Shown piece after piece: positions 18,083 to 27,279 of a stretch of 64,000 nt of DNA. Source of the stretch: Modicisalibacter sp033446685 (GTDB taxonomy: Bacteria > Pseudomonadota > Gammaproteobacteria > Pseudomonadales > Halomonadaceae); assembly GCF_033446685.1 (NCBI RefSeq), contig NZ_JAWQLY010000008.1, forward strand, positions 124,001 to 188,000, in the 5' to 3' direction. Within the stretch, counting starts at the first letter, position 1; every line of letters begins with the position of its first letter. The position numbers were made by a program, and so were the translations under genes. The notes beneath the pieces are model-generated. The model had not been told where the DNA came from and did not search any database. It was given only the letters and a program-made list of their open reading frames with translations.

Positions 18083-19636
18083 TCAAGCCTGACCGGTCCG
18101 TTGCCAGCGGCTGAGCAGGACGGAGGGAATGGCGACGATCATCAGGCTGGCGACCAGCAGCCAGAAGCCGTCCTGATAGGCCAGGATCGACGCCCATATC
18201 GTCTCCACGCGCTCCATCAGGTAGCCGGCCATGGCCTGCTGGTGCGTGGCCGGCACGCCCAGGCGGCCGGCCAGCTCGGCCAGCTCGCCGAGCTGCTGCT
18301 GGGCCACGGTATTGCCGGCATTCACGCCGGCGTTGAGGTGCTGGCCGTGCTGGACGGTCTGGCGGTCGAGCAGGATCACCAGCCCCGCGGTGCCCAACGC
18401 TCCGCCCAGTTGCATGGCGAAGTTGATCGTGCCCGAGCCGTGGCCGGTGAGGTGGCGCGGAAGGGCGGCGATGGCGTTCGATAGGGTCGGCGGGGGAAAG
18501 GAGGCCATGCCCACCGACATCACCGCCATCGCGCCCGCCAGGTAGGCGAACGAGGTATTCCAGTCCATCTGCGCCATGTGCCATACCGAGAATATCGTGC
18601 AGGCCAGCCCCGGCAGGGTGATCCAGTGCGGCGGGTAGCGATCGCTCAGCCAGCCCACCAGCGGCACCAGCACGCCCAGCACCGCCGTGGACGGCAGGAA
18701 TATCTGCCCGGCGGTGATGGGGCTGTAGTGCAGGACCGACTGCACGAACTGCGGCAGCAGATACATGATGCCGTAGAAGGAACCGCCGAACAGCAGCATC
18801 GCCAGGGTGCCGACCACGAAGATGCGATAGCGGAAGATCGCCAGGTCAAGCAACGGATGCGCGGTACGCTTCTGCCAGGCCACGAACACCGCCGCGCAGA
18901 CCAGCGCGAACAGCACCAGTTCGGGTACGCGCGGGTCGTACCAGCCCCAACGCTGGCCGTTGGAGAGCGCCGTCAGCAGAGCGAACACCGCCGCGAACAG
19001 CAGCACCACGCCGGCCCAGTCGAACGGCGGGCGCGGGCCCTTCTGCTCGCGTCCCGGCAGGAAGAAGTAGCCCATCACCGCCGCCGCGGCGCAGATCGGC
19101 AGGGTGATGAAGAACACGTAGCGCCAGGTGAAGTTTTCCACCAGCCAGCCGCCGATCACGGTAGCCAGCGTCAGCGGCAGGCCCAGGCACATGCCGTACA
19201 TGGCCACCGCCATGCCGCGCCCCTCCGGCGGGTAGGCCGCGAACAGTGCCTGCATGGCGACCGGGCGGATCAGTCCGGTCATCGCCCCCTGAACGACCCG
19301 CGCGGCGATCAGCGCCATCATCCCCTGGCCCAGGCCGCCGAGGATCGACGCACCGATGAATACCGCCAGCAAGCCGATGAAGGTGGCGCGCTGACCGACG
19401 GCGGCAACCAGCCAGGGCGCGATCAGCAGCGATACCGTGGTCGAGGCCAGAAAGCCGGTGGAGAGCCACTGCACCTGGGAATCGCTCATGCCGAAGGCGC
19501 CCTTGATGTAGGGAATCGCCACGTTGACGATGGTGATCGACATGCCCAGCGCCACCAGGCCCAGCATCACGGTGAGCGTGACCCACAACTTGTAGCGTGG
19601 GCCGTAGTGCTCGAAAAGCTGCTCCACCTGACTCAT
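18083..19636 (-). CDS. DHA2-family MFS drug exporter (EmrB-like)
   Basis: A 517-residue inner-membrane protein with about 14 transmembrane segments, the number typical of DHA2 drug:H+ antiporters. The first helix pair holds ITIVNVAIPYIKGAFGMSDSQVQWLSTGF, and WLVENFTWRYVFFITLPI is the family motif C region. It would extrude hydrophobic toxic compounds together with the HlyD-like adaptor encoded downstream. No outer-membrane channel gene is next to it, so a shared TolC is presumed. Confidence 0.93.
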   Translation of the reverse strand: MSQVEQLFEHYGPRYKLWVTLTVMLGLVALGMSITIVNVAIPYIKGAFGMSDSQVQWLSTGFLASTTVSLLIAPWLVAAVGQRATFIGLLAVFIGASILGGLGQGMMALIAARVVQGAMTGLIRPVAMQALFAAYPPEGRGMAVAMYGMCLGLPLTLATVIGGWLVENFTWRYVFFITLPICAAAAVMGYFFLPGREQKGPRPPFDWAGVVLLFAAVFALLTALSNGQRWGWYDPRVPELVLFALVCAAVFVAWQKRTAHPLLDLAIFRYRIFVVGTLAMLLFGGSFYGIMYLLPQFVQSVLHYSPITAGQIFLPSTAVLGVLVPLVGWLSDRYPPHWITLPGLACTIFSVWHMAQMDWNTSFAYLAGAMAVMSVGMASFPPPTLSNAIAALPRHLTGHGSGTINFAMQLGGALGTAGLVILLDRQTVQHGQHLNAGVNAGNTVAQQQLGELAELAGRLGVPATHQQAMAGYLMERVETIWASILAYQDGFWLLVASLMIVAIPSVLLSRWQRTGQA

Positions 19637-19945
19637 GAGGGGAATCTGCGGCGCGGAGGCGCCACATGCGTATCGGGAACGAACACGATCTTCCTTTGGC
19701 GTTTTAGGGCTGGAATGGGCCGACGTAAGCGAAGCTCCACGCCTTGTTGGTCGGGCCGTGGAGCGTATTTCAGTCGCTGACGCTCCGGCAGCGTTGCCGG
19801 TAACGCGCTAGTCGCTAGTGAGTATATCGTTTGTTGGCTAAGAAATTAACCCGGCGACTGCCGGGACCGACAGGCGCGAAGCGGGAGGCGTCGACATGGA
19901 CGGCCATGGGGGCAGAGAGTGGGCAGAGAGGGGAGTTACCGAGGA
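19637..19945. other. Intergenic region, no gene seen
   Basis: These 309 bases between the exporter and the cell-wall hydrolase gene show no plausible coding frame. A short AT-rich stretch near 19815-19855 (GTATATCGTTTGTTGG) may contain the exporter promoter, and a small GCGTT/AACGC inverted repeat lies near 19790. Nothing else is recognisable. Confidence 0.5.
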
Positions 19946-20575
19946 TTAGCTGTCATCGGGGCGATAGAAGTCGAATTCGTTCGTCTCGGCGGTCTTGATG
20001 TATTCGTCCGACCAACTGGGCGAGACCTGCTTGTGATGGAAGAACAGCGCGCCGTCGGTAGCGTCGGCGAGCGAGCCGTTGAGCGCGCGACGGGCTATCT
20101 CCTTGGATTCGGCATAGGCCTGCTCCTCGTGCGCGATGTCCGAACGGCCGTCGCACCACCAGGAGAATTGACAGTTGCCCTGCTCGGAGCCCTGGCGGAC
20201 GACCTCGCAGACCGTGTTGGGAAAACCGGGGTGACCGAGGCGATTCATCACCACGTTGGCGACGGCTTCCATTTCGGCGGTGCCGGCCCCGCGGGCCTCC
20301 CAATAGATACTGCGCGACAGGCAGGTAATGGGATCGTCGAGCGGGGCGTTACCCTGCGGGTCGACGGCCTGTACGCCGGTCGGCGTCAATGCCTGGACGG
20401 GGACAGTGGGTGCCTCGCTGGGTTCGGCCGAGGCCTTCTGCTCGAGCACCTCGGCCTTCTGCTCGGCGACTTCGGCCATTCGGGTATCGCTGGCGCGGGT
20501 GGGGGCGATAGCCGTCCACATCAAAGCCGCGCTCAGGCTCAGAGTCAGCATCACGGAATAATGGCGCACGTGCAT
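19946..20575 (-). CDS. SleB-type cell-wall hydrolase, secreted
   Basis: A 209-residue protein with a Sec signal peptide (about residues 1-29, cut near PTRAS). A glutamate/alanine-rich linker (about 30-80) precedes a hydrolase_2 domain (about 83-205). The domain shows CLSRSIYWEARGAG with the catalytic Glu, AVANVVMNRLGHPGFP, CQFSWWCDG and GALFFHHKQVSPSW. This family cleaves peptidoglycan as a lytic transglycosylase or amidase (SleB/CwlJ). In non-spore-forming bacteria it is thought to act in envelope remodelling. Confidence 0.9.
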   Translation of the reverse strand: MHVRHYSVMLTLSLSAALMWTAIAPTRASDTRMAEVAEQKAEVLEQKASAEPSEAPTVPVQALTPTGVQAVDPQGNAPLDDPITCLSRSIYWEARGAGTAEMEAVANVVMNRLGHPGFPNTVCEVVRQGSEQGNCQFSWWCDGRSDIAHEEQAYAESKEIARRALNGSLADATDGALFFHHKQVSPSWSDEYIKTAETNEFDFYRPDDS

Positions 20576-20941
20576 GTCGGGTTCTCGTCGAGGCGTAGCG
20601 CAATCCTACGTGGCCCGGTGGCCGACGGCCATCCGCACTGCCAACGCTCGTTGCCCTGAAGACCGCGCCCTCGCCGGTCCGCCGAGCTTATACCCTGCGG
20701 CCTACAGGCGAACGGCCCGGCGACCAAAGACTGACGAACGTGATGGCGGATCGGTCGTTTGTCTGAGCCGGGATAACCTCATCGACCTGATCTCTTTCGT
20801 TTCGATATCGCGTGGTGGCGTTTCGCTGCGGCGCGCGCGCAGGGCTGCGACCAATGTCTAGCTCCCTGTAAATTGCATTGCTCGAGTCGCTCTTATACAA
20901 CTGTACAAGAAGATAATACGATCGAACACGAGGCGGACTTG
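20576..20941. other. Divergent promoter region, no gene seen
   Basis: These 366 bases separate the cell-wall hydrolase gene and the TetR gene. No coding frame with recognisable protein features is present. The right end is AT-richer (20880-20925) and contains the inverted repeat listed separately. Confidence 0.5.
20892..20909. promoter_or_regulatory. Candidate TetR-family operator (inverted repeat)
   Basis: CTTATAC (20892-20898), spacer AACT, GTACAAG (20903-20909): the arms match at six of seven positions. It lies 33 bases before the proposed start of the TetR gene, in AT-richer DNA, where an autoregulatory operator would be expected. Binding is inferred only. Confidence 0.4.
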
Positions 20942-21586
20942 GTGACTACAGTAGCGACCCCATCAGTCAAGGAAAGGCTGCTCGCTTCGGCGCAGCGGCT
21001 GTTTTCGCAAAGCGGCTACAACGCCGTTTCGATGCGTGCCATCGCCAAGGAAGCGGATGCCAACGTGGGCAGCCTGACCTATCACTTCGGCTCCAAGGCG
21101 AGCCTGCTGCGCGAGATCTACATGCGCCATACGGCGCCCATGAACCAGCGGCGCAGAGAGCTACTGGAGCAGGCGGTGCTGATCAAGGATGACGAGGAGC
21201 GGCTCAGGTTCGTGCTGCGGGCCTACATCCTTCCGGCGTTCTCCATGTCGGAAAACAGCGTCGGGGGCGGTGCCGAGTTCACGCGGATGCGCGCGGTGCT
21301 GTCGGCGGAAGGCAACAAGGACGCCAGCGCGATCATCGCCGACTCCTTCGATGAAACCAGCCATGCCTTCATGCGCGCCATTGCCGATTGCGTGCCCGGC
21401 GCCAGCAAGGAAGGCCTGCTGTGGTGCAGCCAGTTCCTGCTCGGTTCGCTGTACTACGCGCTGATCAACCCCGAGCGCATCACGCGCCTATCGGGCGGCG
21501 AAGTCGACGGCCACGACCGCGACACGGCCATCGACGAGTTGGTCAACGCCAGCTTCGCGAGTTTCCGAAACCTGTCGCCTCGGTGA
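20942..21586 (+). CDS. TetR/AcrR-family regulator of the PDC/oxalomesaconate operon
   Basis: A 214-residue regulator. The N-terminal helix-turn-helix is VKERLLASAQRLFSQSGYNAVSMRAIAKEADANVGSLTYHFGSKASLLREIY, and a helical ligand domain follows. GTG 20942 is preferred because GAGG lies eight bases upstream; a TTG just before it is possible. Longer N-termini are not family-like. It precedes the TAXI-TRAP and PDC-degradation genes in the same direction, with an 85-base gap, and so probably controls them in response to a pathway compound. Confidence 0.87.
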   Translation: MTTVATPSVKERLLASAQRLFSQSGYNAVSMRAIAKEADANVGSLTYHFGSKASLLREIYMRHTAPMNQRRRELLEQAVLIKDDEERLRFVLRAYILPAFSMSENSVGGGAEFTRMRAVLSAEGNKDASAIIADSFDETSHAFMRAIADCVPGASKEGLLWCSQFLLGSLYYALINPERITRLSGGEVDGHDRDTAIDELVNASFASFRNLSPR

Positions 21587-21671
21587 GATCCCTGCCAGAT
21601 AAACCAGACCGACCGAGTACAACAAACGCGAGCAATGCAATCGCGAGCGCGACAATCGAGAGGAGTACGTC

Positions 21672-22607
21672 ATGAAATTCTGGAAATCCATCGCCATGCT
21701 TACGGCGGGTCTGATGCTGGCCAGCGGCGCCGCCAGTGCCGACGAGCGCCTTTCCATCGGCACCGGCGGCACCGGCGGGCTGTTCTACGTGATCGGCGCC
21801 GGGGTGGCGGACACCCTGAACAAGCACATGCAGGACACTACCGCCCGTGCGGAAGTGACCGGCGCTTCGATCGAGAACGTGCGTCGGGTCGCGGCCGGGC
21901 AGATGGCCCTGGGCTTCTCGTCCTCGTCCACGCTCTACGAAGCCGCCCACGGCGAGGGGCCGTTCGACGGCGACCCGCAAGCGGTCCAAGGGATCGCCTA
22001 CCTGTACCCCGCGGTGCTGCAGCTCGCGACCACCGCCGATACCGGCATCGCGAACATCGCCGACCTGGCGGGCAAGCGCGTCAGCCTGGGGCCTCCCGGC
22101 AGCAACTCGGCGGTGCTCGCCAAGCGTATCCTCGAGGCATACGGCGTCTTCGATTCGATCGAGCCGCAGTTCCTGTCGTACACCGAAGGGGTCGGCGCGC
22201 TGATGGACGAGCAGATCGATGCCACGGCCGTGTTGGCCGGCGCCCCGACCGCGGCGCTGATCGACCTGAGCTCGCAGCGCGACATGCGTCTGTTGCCGAT
22301 CGAGGCGAAGCAGGTTCAGTCGATGCTCGACCAGTACCCCTACTACCAGTTGTACGACATTCCCGCGGGTACCTACGACGACCAGGATCAGCCGGTTACC
22401 GCCATTAATGACCCCGCCGTCCTGTTTACCGCCAAGGATGTCGCCGAGGACACCATCTATCGCGTGACCAAGACGCTGTTCAGCCATCTCAACGAGCTGG
22501 GCGAGGTGCACCCGCAGGCCAAGAAGATTTCCCTGGAGACCGCCGAGAACACGCCGGTCGACCTGCACCCGGGCGCCAAGCGCTACTTCGAAGAAGCCCA
22601 GCAATGA
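21672..22607 (+). CDS. TAXI-family TRAP solute-binding protein
   Basis: A 311-residue periplasmic protein. Signal peptide at residues 1-23 (ends ASGAASADE), then the TAXI opening RLSIGTGGTGGLFYVIGAG, the VRRVAAGQMALGFSSSSTLYEA segment and LGPPGSNSAVLAKRIL. It captures an organic anion and delivers it to the fused TRAP permease encoded next. The strong GAGAGGAG site fixes the start. Its place ahead of LigK, GalD, LigI and LigJ genes suggests it binds an aromatic acid or a carboxylated ring-cleavage product. Confidence 0.92.
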   Translation: MKFWKSIAMLTAGLMLASGAASADERLSIGTGGTGGLFYVIGAGVADTLNKHMQDTTARAEVTGASIENVRRVAAGQMALGFSSSSTLYEAAHGEGPFDGDPQAVQGIAYLYPAVLQLATTADTGIANIADLAGKRVSLGPPGSNSAVLAKRILEAYGVFDSIEPQFLSYTEGVGALMDEQIDATAVLAGAPTAALIDLSSQRDMRLLPIEAKQVQSMLDQYPYYQLYDIPAGTYDDQDQPVTAINDPAVLFTAKDVAEDTIYRVTKTLFSHLNELGEVHPQAKKISLETAENTPVDLHPGAKRYFEEAQQ

Positions 22608-22631
22608 TCACGATGTGATCGAGGCGTAGCC

Positions 22632-24617
22632 ATGCAACTCATCGACAAACTGTTGCTCGACGACGGCGCATCCCGGCGGGGGGAGCGAGTGGTGATTTCA
22701 CTGCTGTTCTCCCTGCTGGCCGTGGCCGTCACGGCACTGGTCATCTATGGCGCCTATTACGGCGGCATCACCGCCCTGATCCTGCGCTCGCTGTTCTTCT
22801 CGGCGGTGGCGGCGGCCGGCCTGCTGTACGCCGGGCTACGCGCCAAGCCCATCGCCCTGAAGCTGCTCTGCTATGTCCTGGTGGTCATCGCGCTGATTCC
22901 GGGGCCCTATCTATGGCAGACCTACATGGACATCATCATGCGCGGCGCCATGTCCACCGCGCTGGATCGCTACCTGTTCGTCGGGCTGATGCTGGTGGTG
23001 ATCATGCTGGTGCGCCTGTACGTGGGCTGGGCGCTGGTGGTACTGATCGTCGCCGCGCTGGGTTACGCCTATTTCGGTTACCTGATTCCCGGCAAGTACG
23101 GGCATGGCGGCTACGGCCTGTCCCGGCTGGCCTCGACGCTGTTGCTGTCGACCGAAGGCTTCTATGGCGTGCCCATGGGCGTGGCCGCCGAATACATCTT
23201 CCTGTTCGCGCTGTTCGGGGCGCTGCTGACCAAGATCGGTACCGGCGAGGTGTTCGTCGACATCGCACGCGGACTGACCGGGCGCGTGCAGGGCGGTCCG
23301 GGACTGTCGGCGGCGCTGTCGAGCACCCTGCTGGGATCGCTCAACGGCAGCGCCGTGGCCAACGTGGTCACCACCGGCACCTTCACCATCCCGTTGATGA
23401 AGCGGGTCGGCTACAGTCCGACACTGGCCGGCGCCATCGAGGCCGCCGCCTCGTCGGCGGGGCAGATCATGCCGCCGGTGATGGGCGCCGCGGCCTTCCT
23501 GATGGCCGAGATCATCGGCGTTCCCTACGGCACCATCGCGCTGGCGGCGCTGGTCCCGGCCTTGCTCTACGTGGCGGCGCTGATGACCGCCGTGTACCTG
23601 GAGGCCGGCCGGCTGAAGCTGGCGCGGGACACCACGGGCGGCCTGCGCTTTCTGGCCGACACGCTGCGCAAGCGCGGCTATCTGCTGCTGCCGCTGATCT
23701 GCCTGATCGCGCTGATGGTCATGGGCAAGTCGCCGACCCAGGCGGCGGTGCTGTCGATCGTCGTCGGCCTGTTGATCAGTCCCTGGCAGAAGCTGACCCG
23801 GATCGGCCCGGTCGATCTGGCCGAAGTGTGCAAGGACACCTTGCTGGCCACGCTGCCGATCGTCGCCGCCGTGGCGGCCGCGGGCACGGTCATCGGCGTG
23901 CTCAACCTCACCGGCATGGGGCTGATGGTCTCGGGGCTGATCGTCGAAGCGGGTGGCGAGAGCCTCTGGGCGGTGCTGCTGCTGACGGCCGTGGCGTCGT
24001 TCGTGCTGGGCATGGGGCTGCCGACCTCGGCGGCCTATCTACTGCTGGCCGTGCTGGTCGCTCCGGCGCTGACCCAGTTGGGCATGCAGCCGATCGCCGC
24101 GCACATGTTCATCTTCTACTTCGGGCTGGTGTCGGCGATAACCCCGCCCGTGGCGCTGGCCGCCTACGCAGCCGCGAGCATTGCCGGATCGCCGGCCAAC
24201 GCGACCGCCGTGGAAGCCATGCGGTTGGGCTTCGTCAAGCTGCTGGTGCCTTTCCTGTTCGTCAACATGCCGGGGCTTCTGATGCTCGGCGAGCCGCTGG
24301 ATATCGGCGTCGCCATCGTCCTGTCGTTCCCCGCGGTGATCGGCATCACCATCGCCTTTGCCGGCTGGCTGTCACGGCCTTTGGCCGTGGCGGAGCGGTT
24401 GTTGTTGCTCGCCGCTTCGGTCGCGGTGGCCTGGCCGGTGCCGGCCACGGATTTCGACCCGCTGATCCTGGCGATTCGGGGCGTGGGCCTGGCCGTGCTG
24501 GTCGTGATACTGGCGAGAATCCAACTCTCCCACCGGGCCGTAACGCCCTCACCGGCGCCGTCGCTGGGGGCCCGCGACGGTGCGCTCGACAAGACATCAT
24601 TGGGGAAAGAGTCATGA
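22632..24617 (+). CDS. TRAP transporter fused permease (DctQ-DctM type)
   Basis: A 661-residue inner-membrane protein. The first about 170 residues contain four or more hydrophobic segments corresponding to DctQ; the rest is a DctM domain with GSLNGSAVANVVTTGTFTIPLMKR and LGMGLPTSAAYLLLAVLVAPAL. Such 4TM-plus-12TM fusions are the usual partner of TAXI binding proteins. They use a sodium or proton gradient to import the bound solute. The stop overlaps the next gene by ATGA, which ties transport to catabolism. Confidence 0.94.
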   Translation: MQLIDKLLLDDGASRRGERVVISLLFSLLAVAVTALVIYGAYYGGITALILRSLFFSAVAAAGLLYAGLRAKPIALKLLCYVLVVIALIPGPYLWQTYMDIIMRGAMSTALDRYLFVGLMLVVIMLVRLYVGWALVVLIVAALGYAYFGYLIPGKYGHGGYGLSRLASTLLLSTEGFYGVPMGVAAEYIFLFALFGALLTKIGTGEVFVDIARGLTGRVQGGPGLSAALSSTLLGSLNGSAVANVVTTGTFTIPLMKRVGYSPTLAGAIEAAASSAGQIMPPVMGAAAFLMAEIIGVPYGTIALAALVPALLYVAALMTAVYLEAGRLKLARDTTGGLRFLADTLRKRGYLLLPLICLIALMVMGKSPTQAAVLSIVVGLLISPWQKLTRIGPVDLAEVCKDTLLATLPIVAAVAAAGTVIGVLNLTGMGLMVSGLIVEAGGESLWAVLLLTAVASFVLGMGLPTSAAYLLLAVLVAPALTQLGMQPIAAHMFIFYFGLVSAITPPVALAAYAAASIAGSPANATAVEAMRLGFVKLLVPFLFVNMPGLLMLGEPLDIGVAIVLSFPAVIGITIAFAGWLSRPLAVAERLLLLAASVAVAWPVPATDFDPLILAIRGVGLAVLVVILARIQLSHRAVTPSPAPSLGARDGALDKTSLGKES

Positions 24618-25285
24618 ACGTAGTCGTACAGGATATCGAACGGGCCGATCCCAGGATCATCCAGGGGCTCGCCGAATGCGGCGTCGCCACGGTGCATGAG
24701 GCCCAGGGGCGCAAGGGATTGCTGGCGGAGTATCTGCGTCCCATCTACTCGGGCGCGCAAGTGGCGGCTTCGGCGGTGACGATCTCCGCCGCGCCAGCGG
24801 ACAACTGGATGGTTCACGTCGCCATCGAGCAGGTACGGCCGGGGGACATTCTGGTGCTGGCGCCGACCTCGCCATCGAGCGCCGGCTACTTCGGCGACCT
24901 GCTGGCGACCTCGATGCAGGCGCGCGGCGGCGTCGGGCTGATCATCGATGCCGGGGTTCGCGATATCCGCGATCTCACCGAGATGCGCTTTCCCGTTTGG
25001 TCGAAGGCGATCTTCGCCCAGGGCACGGTGAAAGAAACGCTGGGCTCGGTCAATGTACCGGTCGTCTGTGCCGGCGCGCTGGTCAGCCCCGGCGACGTCA
25101 TTGTCGCCGACGACGACGGCGTCTGTGTCGTGCGTCGTGAAGAAGCGGCGGAGGTGCTGGAGAACGCCCGCGAGCGCCTGGCCCGCGAGGAAGAGATGCG
25201 TCAGCGACTTGCCGCCGGCGAATTGGGCCTGGATATCTACGCCATGCGCGAACGCTTGAAGGAGAGGGGGCTCAAGTATGTCTGA
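24614..25285 (+). CDS. ligK: 4-carboxy-4-hydroxy-2-oxoadipate aldolase/oxaloacetate decarboxylase (RraA fold)
   Basis: A 223-residue class II aldolase of the RraA fold. It splits 4-carboxy-4-hydroxy-2-oxoadipate into pyruvate and oxaloacetate, the last step of the protocatechuate 4,5-cleavage and gallate pathways; it can also decarboxylate oxaloacetate. Motifs seen: VATVHEAQGRKG near the N-terminus, the GYFGDLLATSMQARGGVGLIIDAGVRD pocket with the metal-site Asp and Arg, and ADDDGVCVV. The long helical C-terminus is typical of LigK/GalC. It overlaps the permease by four bases and galD by eight. Confidence 0.93.
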   Translation: MNVVVQDIERADPRIIQGLAECGVATVHEAQGRKGLLAEYLRPIYSGAQVAASAVTISAAPADNWMVHVAIEQVRPGDILVLAPTSPSSAGYFGDLLATSMQARGGVGLIIDAGVRDIRDLTEMRFPVWSKAIFAQGTVKETLGSVNVPVVCAGALVSPGDVIVADDDGVCVVRREEAAEVLENARERLAREEEMRQRLAAGELGLDIYAMRERLKERGLKYV

Positions 25286-26339
25286 CGGTATTGCCTGCCT
25301 ATGGATGCGCGGCGGCACCTCGAAGGGCGGTTTCTTCCTGGCGAGCGATCTGCCCGCCGACAGCGACGCCCGCGATGCCTGCCTGTTGCGCATCATGGGC
25401 TCGCCCGATCCGCGCCAGATCGACGGCATGGGTGGCGCCGATCCGCTCACTTCGAAGGTCGCCGTGGTGGCGCCGTCCAACCGACCCGATGCGGACGTCG
25501 AGTACCTTTTTCTACAGGTCCATGTCGACCGGGCCCTCGTCTCCGACACCCAGAACTGCGGCAACATGCTTGCCGCCGTTGCTCCGTTCGCCATCGAACG
25601 AGGGCTGGTCGCGGTGCGGGGCGAAACGACCGACGTGCGCGTCTACATGAAGAATACCGGCCAGGTCGCGACCAGTCGGGTGCAGACGCCGGGCGGCAGG
25701 ATTGCCTACGCCGGCGACACCGCGATCGACGGTGTGCCCGGCACGGCGAGCCCGATACTCATCACCTTCGAGGATACCGCCGGCTCCAGCTGCGGTGCCC
25801 TGCTGCCCACCGGCAATGCCCGGGACGAAATCGATGCCACGCCGGTCACCTGCATCGACAACGGCATGCCCAGCGTGCTGTTGCGCGCCGAGGATCTGGG
25901 CATCAGCGGGCGGGAGGATCGCGAAACACTCGATGCCGACGAGGCGCTGAAAGCGCGCCTGGAGGCGATCCGCCTCAAGGCCGGGCCGCTGATGAACCTG
26001 GGCGAGGTGCATGACTCGACCGTGCCCAAGATGGTCATCGTCAGTCCGCCCAACGAGACGGACGGCACGTTGTGCACGCGAACCTTCATTCCGCACCGTT
26101 GCCACGCCTCCATCGGCGTGCTGTGCGCGGTCTCGGTGGCCACGGCCTGCGCCATTCCGGGCTCGGTGGCCTACGACCTGGCCATCATGAGTGGCGATGA
26201 CGCCAAGCCGCTGTACATCGAGCAGCCCAGCGGGCGCACCGAGATCGTGCTGACGCGGGACGCTGCCGGCCAGGTGGCGTCCGCGGCGGTGTTGCGCACG
26301 GCGCGCAAACTCTTTGATGGCGTGGTCTTTGCGCACTGA
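25278..26339 (+). CDS. galD: 4-oxalomesaconate tautomerase (GalD/PrpF family)
   Basis: A 353-residue protein of the PrpF/diaminopimelate-epimerase fold. It interconverts keto and enol (or double-bond) isomers of 4-oxalomesaconate. The opening CLWMRGGTSKGGFF and the active-site NCGNMLAAVAPFAIE with its Cys are seen, as is HRCHASIGVLCAVSVATAC in the second half with the partner Cys region. Whether it is a GalD tautomerase or LigU-type isomerase cannot be settled from sequence. A GAGAGGGG site and eight-base overlap with ligK show tight coupling. Confidence 0.9.
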   Translation: MSDGIACLWMRGGTSKGGFFLASDLPADSDARDACLLRIMGSPDPRQIDGMGGADPLTSKVAVVAPSNRPDADVEYLFLQVHVDRALVSDTQNCGNMLAAVAPFAIERGLVAVRGETTDVRVYMKNTGQVATSRVQTPGGRIAYAGDTAIDGVPGTASPILITFEDTAGSSCGALLPTGNARDEIDATPVTCIDNGMPSVLLRAEDLGISGREDRETLDADEALKARLEAIRLKAGPLMNLGEVHDSTVPKMVIVSPPNETDGTLCTRTFIPHRCHASIGVLCAVSVATACAIPGSVAYDLAIMSGDDAKPLYIEQPSGRTEIVLTRDAAGQVASAAVLRTARKLFDGVVFAH

Positions 26340-26353
26340 TCGTTGGAGTCGTT

Positions 26354-27232
26354 ATGGATACCGATTACCTGGCGTTTCACGCCAATCCCAAAAAGCCGGC
26401 TTTTCAGCCGCCGGCCGGGGCGGTGGACGCCCACTGTCATGTCTTCGGCCCCGCGTCGGAGTTCCCGTTTTCGCCCGCCCGCAAGTACACGCCCTGCGAC
26501 GCCGGCAAGGACGAGCTATTCGCCCTGCGCGATCATCTCGGCTTCGCGCGCAACGTCATCGTCCAGGCCTCCTGCCATGGCACCGACAACCGGGCGCTGC
26601 TCGATGCGCTGGCCGCCGCCGGTGACCGGGCGCGCGGCGTGGCGGTGGTCGATCCGCGCATCGGCGCGGACGAGCTCGAGGCGATGCACGCCGCGGGGGT
26701 GAGGGCGGTGCGCTTCAACTTCGTCAAGCGCCTGGTCGACAACACCTCGTGGGATGACTGCCTACGCATCGTCGACAAGATCAAGCCGCTGGGCTGGCAC
26801 GTGGTGGTGTACTTCGAGGCCGACGATCTCGAGGAGCTCAAGCCGCTGCTGCGGCGCCTGGAGACCCTCGTGGTCATCGATCACATGGGCCGACCCGATG
26901 TCGCCAAGGGCGTCGATCATCCCGATTTCCAGGCGTTCATGGCGCTGCTCGGCGAGCACGACAACATCTGGACCAAGGTCAGCTGCCCCGAGAGGCTGAC
27001 TCGTCAGGGGCCGGATTACGCCGACGTGGTGCCCTTCGCGCGCGCACTCGTCGAGGCATTTCCCGGGCGCGTGCTGTGGGGCACGGACTGGCCGCATCCC
27101 AACATGAAGAGCCACATGCCCGACGACGGCGAATTGGTGGAAGTGATCCCGCGGATCGCCGTCACCGCCGAGCTCCAGCAGCGCTTGCTGGTCGACAACC
27201 CGATGCGCCTTTACTGGAACGAGGCGGGCTAG
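26354..27232 (+). CDS. ligI: 2-pyrone-4,6-dicarboxylate hydrolase
   Basis: A 292-residue amidohydrolase-superfamily enzyme that opens the lactone ring of PDC to give 4-oxalomesaconate/carboxy-hydroxymuconate. The N-terminal DAHCHVFGP motif (Asp25, His27, His29) and C-terminal GTDWPHPN match LigI; FNFVKRLVD and VIDHMGRPD lie between. This family works without the usual metal centre. GGAG precedes the ATG. It sits between galD and ligJ in one operon. Confidence 0.94.
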   Translation: MDTDYLAFHANPKKPAFQPPAGAVDAHCHVFGPASEFPFSPARKYTPCDAGKDELFALRDHLGFARNVIVQASCHGTDNRALLDALAAAGDRARGVAVVDPRIGADELEAMHAAGVRAVRFNFVKRLVDNTSWDDCLRIVDKIKPLGWHVVVYFEADDLEELKPLLRRLETLVVIDHMGRPDVAKGVDHPDFQAFMALLGEHDNIWTKVSCPERLTRQGPDYADVVPFARALVEAFPGRVLWGTDWPHPNMKSHMPDDGELVEVIPRIAVTAELQQRLLVDNPMRLYWNEAG

Positions 27233-27279
27233 CGCCGCCTGGCGAGTCTGCCCGTCCCGCCATCGACAAGGGATTTCTC

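Noticed and set aside
22913..25285. 790-codon frame running through the TRAP permease into ligK
   Set aside because: Only the part from 24614 is real (LigK); the rest is an alternative frame of the permease gene.
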